From positions 1-5,194 of the forward strand of contig JAAXQM010000082.1 in assembly GCA_012974295.1 (NCBI GenBank): DNA of 5,194 nucleotides. Reading direction: 5' to 3'. Below the pieces are notes generated by a model. The model did no database searches, was not told the origin of the DNA, and was given only the letters and a program-made list of their open reading frames with translations. Position numbers and translations under genes: made by a program. Shown piece after piece: positions 5,067 through 5,194 of the stretch. The stretch comes from Dehalococcoidales bacterium. Lineage in GTDB: Bacteria; Chloroflexota; Dehalococcoidia; E44-bin15. The first letter of the stretch is position 1, and each line of letters opens with the position of its first letter.

Positions 5067-5194
5067 CTACCCGTTACACACATCAGTGACAAAGCTTGTT
5101 AGCAAATCAACGAATTTCTGCGGACTCTCCATAGGGAGAAAATGACCGTCGTCCTCCAATACCTCAAAGCGGCACCCATTAATCTCATTAGCGT
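5067..5194 (-). CDS. alpha/beta hydrolase, C-terminal 41 residues only
   Basis: The minus strand encodes 41 residues ending in TAG at 5069-5067; the rest of the gene lies beyond the window. 'VLEDDGHFLPMESPQKFVDLL' is the typical end of an alpha/beta hydrolase. The catalytic His (codon at 5144-5142) lies in the 'GH' turn after the last strand, followed by the 'P..f...l..F' helix. The Ser and acidic residues are outside the window, so activity and substrate cannot be judged. It converges on the complete alpha/beta hydrolase that ends at 4952, leaving 114 bp between the stop codons. The two C-termini differ ('DGSHSFFIEMKGRF' against 'DDGHFLPMESPQKF'), so this is not a recent inverted duplication. 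Confidence 0.75.
   Translation of the reverse strand, partial: ANEINGCRFEVLEDDGHFLPMESPQKFVDLLTSFVTDVCNG

Noticed and set aside
1..5194. CRISPR array, tRNA, rRNA or a multi-gene novel system
   Set aside because: No regularly spaced repeats, cloverleaf or rRNA-like sequence was seen, and the genes are mostly independent units of familiar families.

Overview
This is a moderately AT-rich bacterial chromosomal segment. It holds six complete protein genes and two genes cut by the window edges. No RNA gene, CRISPR array or intact insertion sequence was seen. The gene content is a DUF3795 cysteine protein, two SRPBCC-fold proteins, a GNAT acetyltransferase, an M28 metallopeptidase, a YigI-type thioesterase and two alpha/beta hydrolases. 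Such a mix is common in environmental anaerobes with loose gene spacing. Chloroflexota of the Dehalococcoidia type, or a neighbouring Gram-positive-like lineage, would fit. That placement is inferred from protein flavour only and is weak.

Layout. Positions 1-99 (minus) are the N-terminal 33 codons of a DUF3795 protein. Positions 100-321 hold no convincing gene but contain a GC-richer block (about 206-300). Positions 322-846 (minus) and 988-1464 (plus) are two divergently transcribed SRPBCC/polyketide-cyclase-like proteins that share a 141-bp promoter region. Positions 1556-2086 (minus) are a YhbS-type GNAT acetyltransferase, convergent with the second SRPBCC gene. Positions 2265-3425 (plus) are an M28 peptidase with the complete metal-site set. 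Positions 3426-3611 are non-coding and include a possible relic of an IS3-family terminus. Positions 3612-4064 and 4140-4952 (plus) are a YigI-like acyl-CoA thioesterase and an alpha/beta hydrolase; both have good ribosome binding sites and they may be co-transcribed. Positions 5067-5194 (minus) are the C-terminal end of another alpha/beta hydrolase, convergent with the previous one.

How the genes work together. Most genes look like single transcription units with their own promoters, so no pathway can be drawn across the window. The only plausible functional pair is the thioesterase with the downstream hydrolase, both ester or thioester cleaving enzymes of small hydrophobic acyl substrates.

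The most noteworthy signal concerns initiation of expression. Two genes (GNAT and M28) have a -10-like hexamer ending 6-7 nt before the ATG and no Shine-Dalgarno sequence, which suggests leaderless mRNAs. Two others (thioesterase and hydrolase) have textbook Shine-Dalgarno sequences. No defence, mobile or biosynthetic system was recognised, and the window is mostly ordinary.
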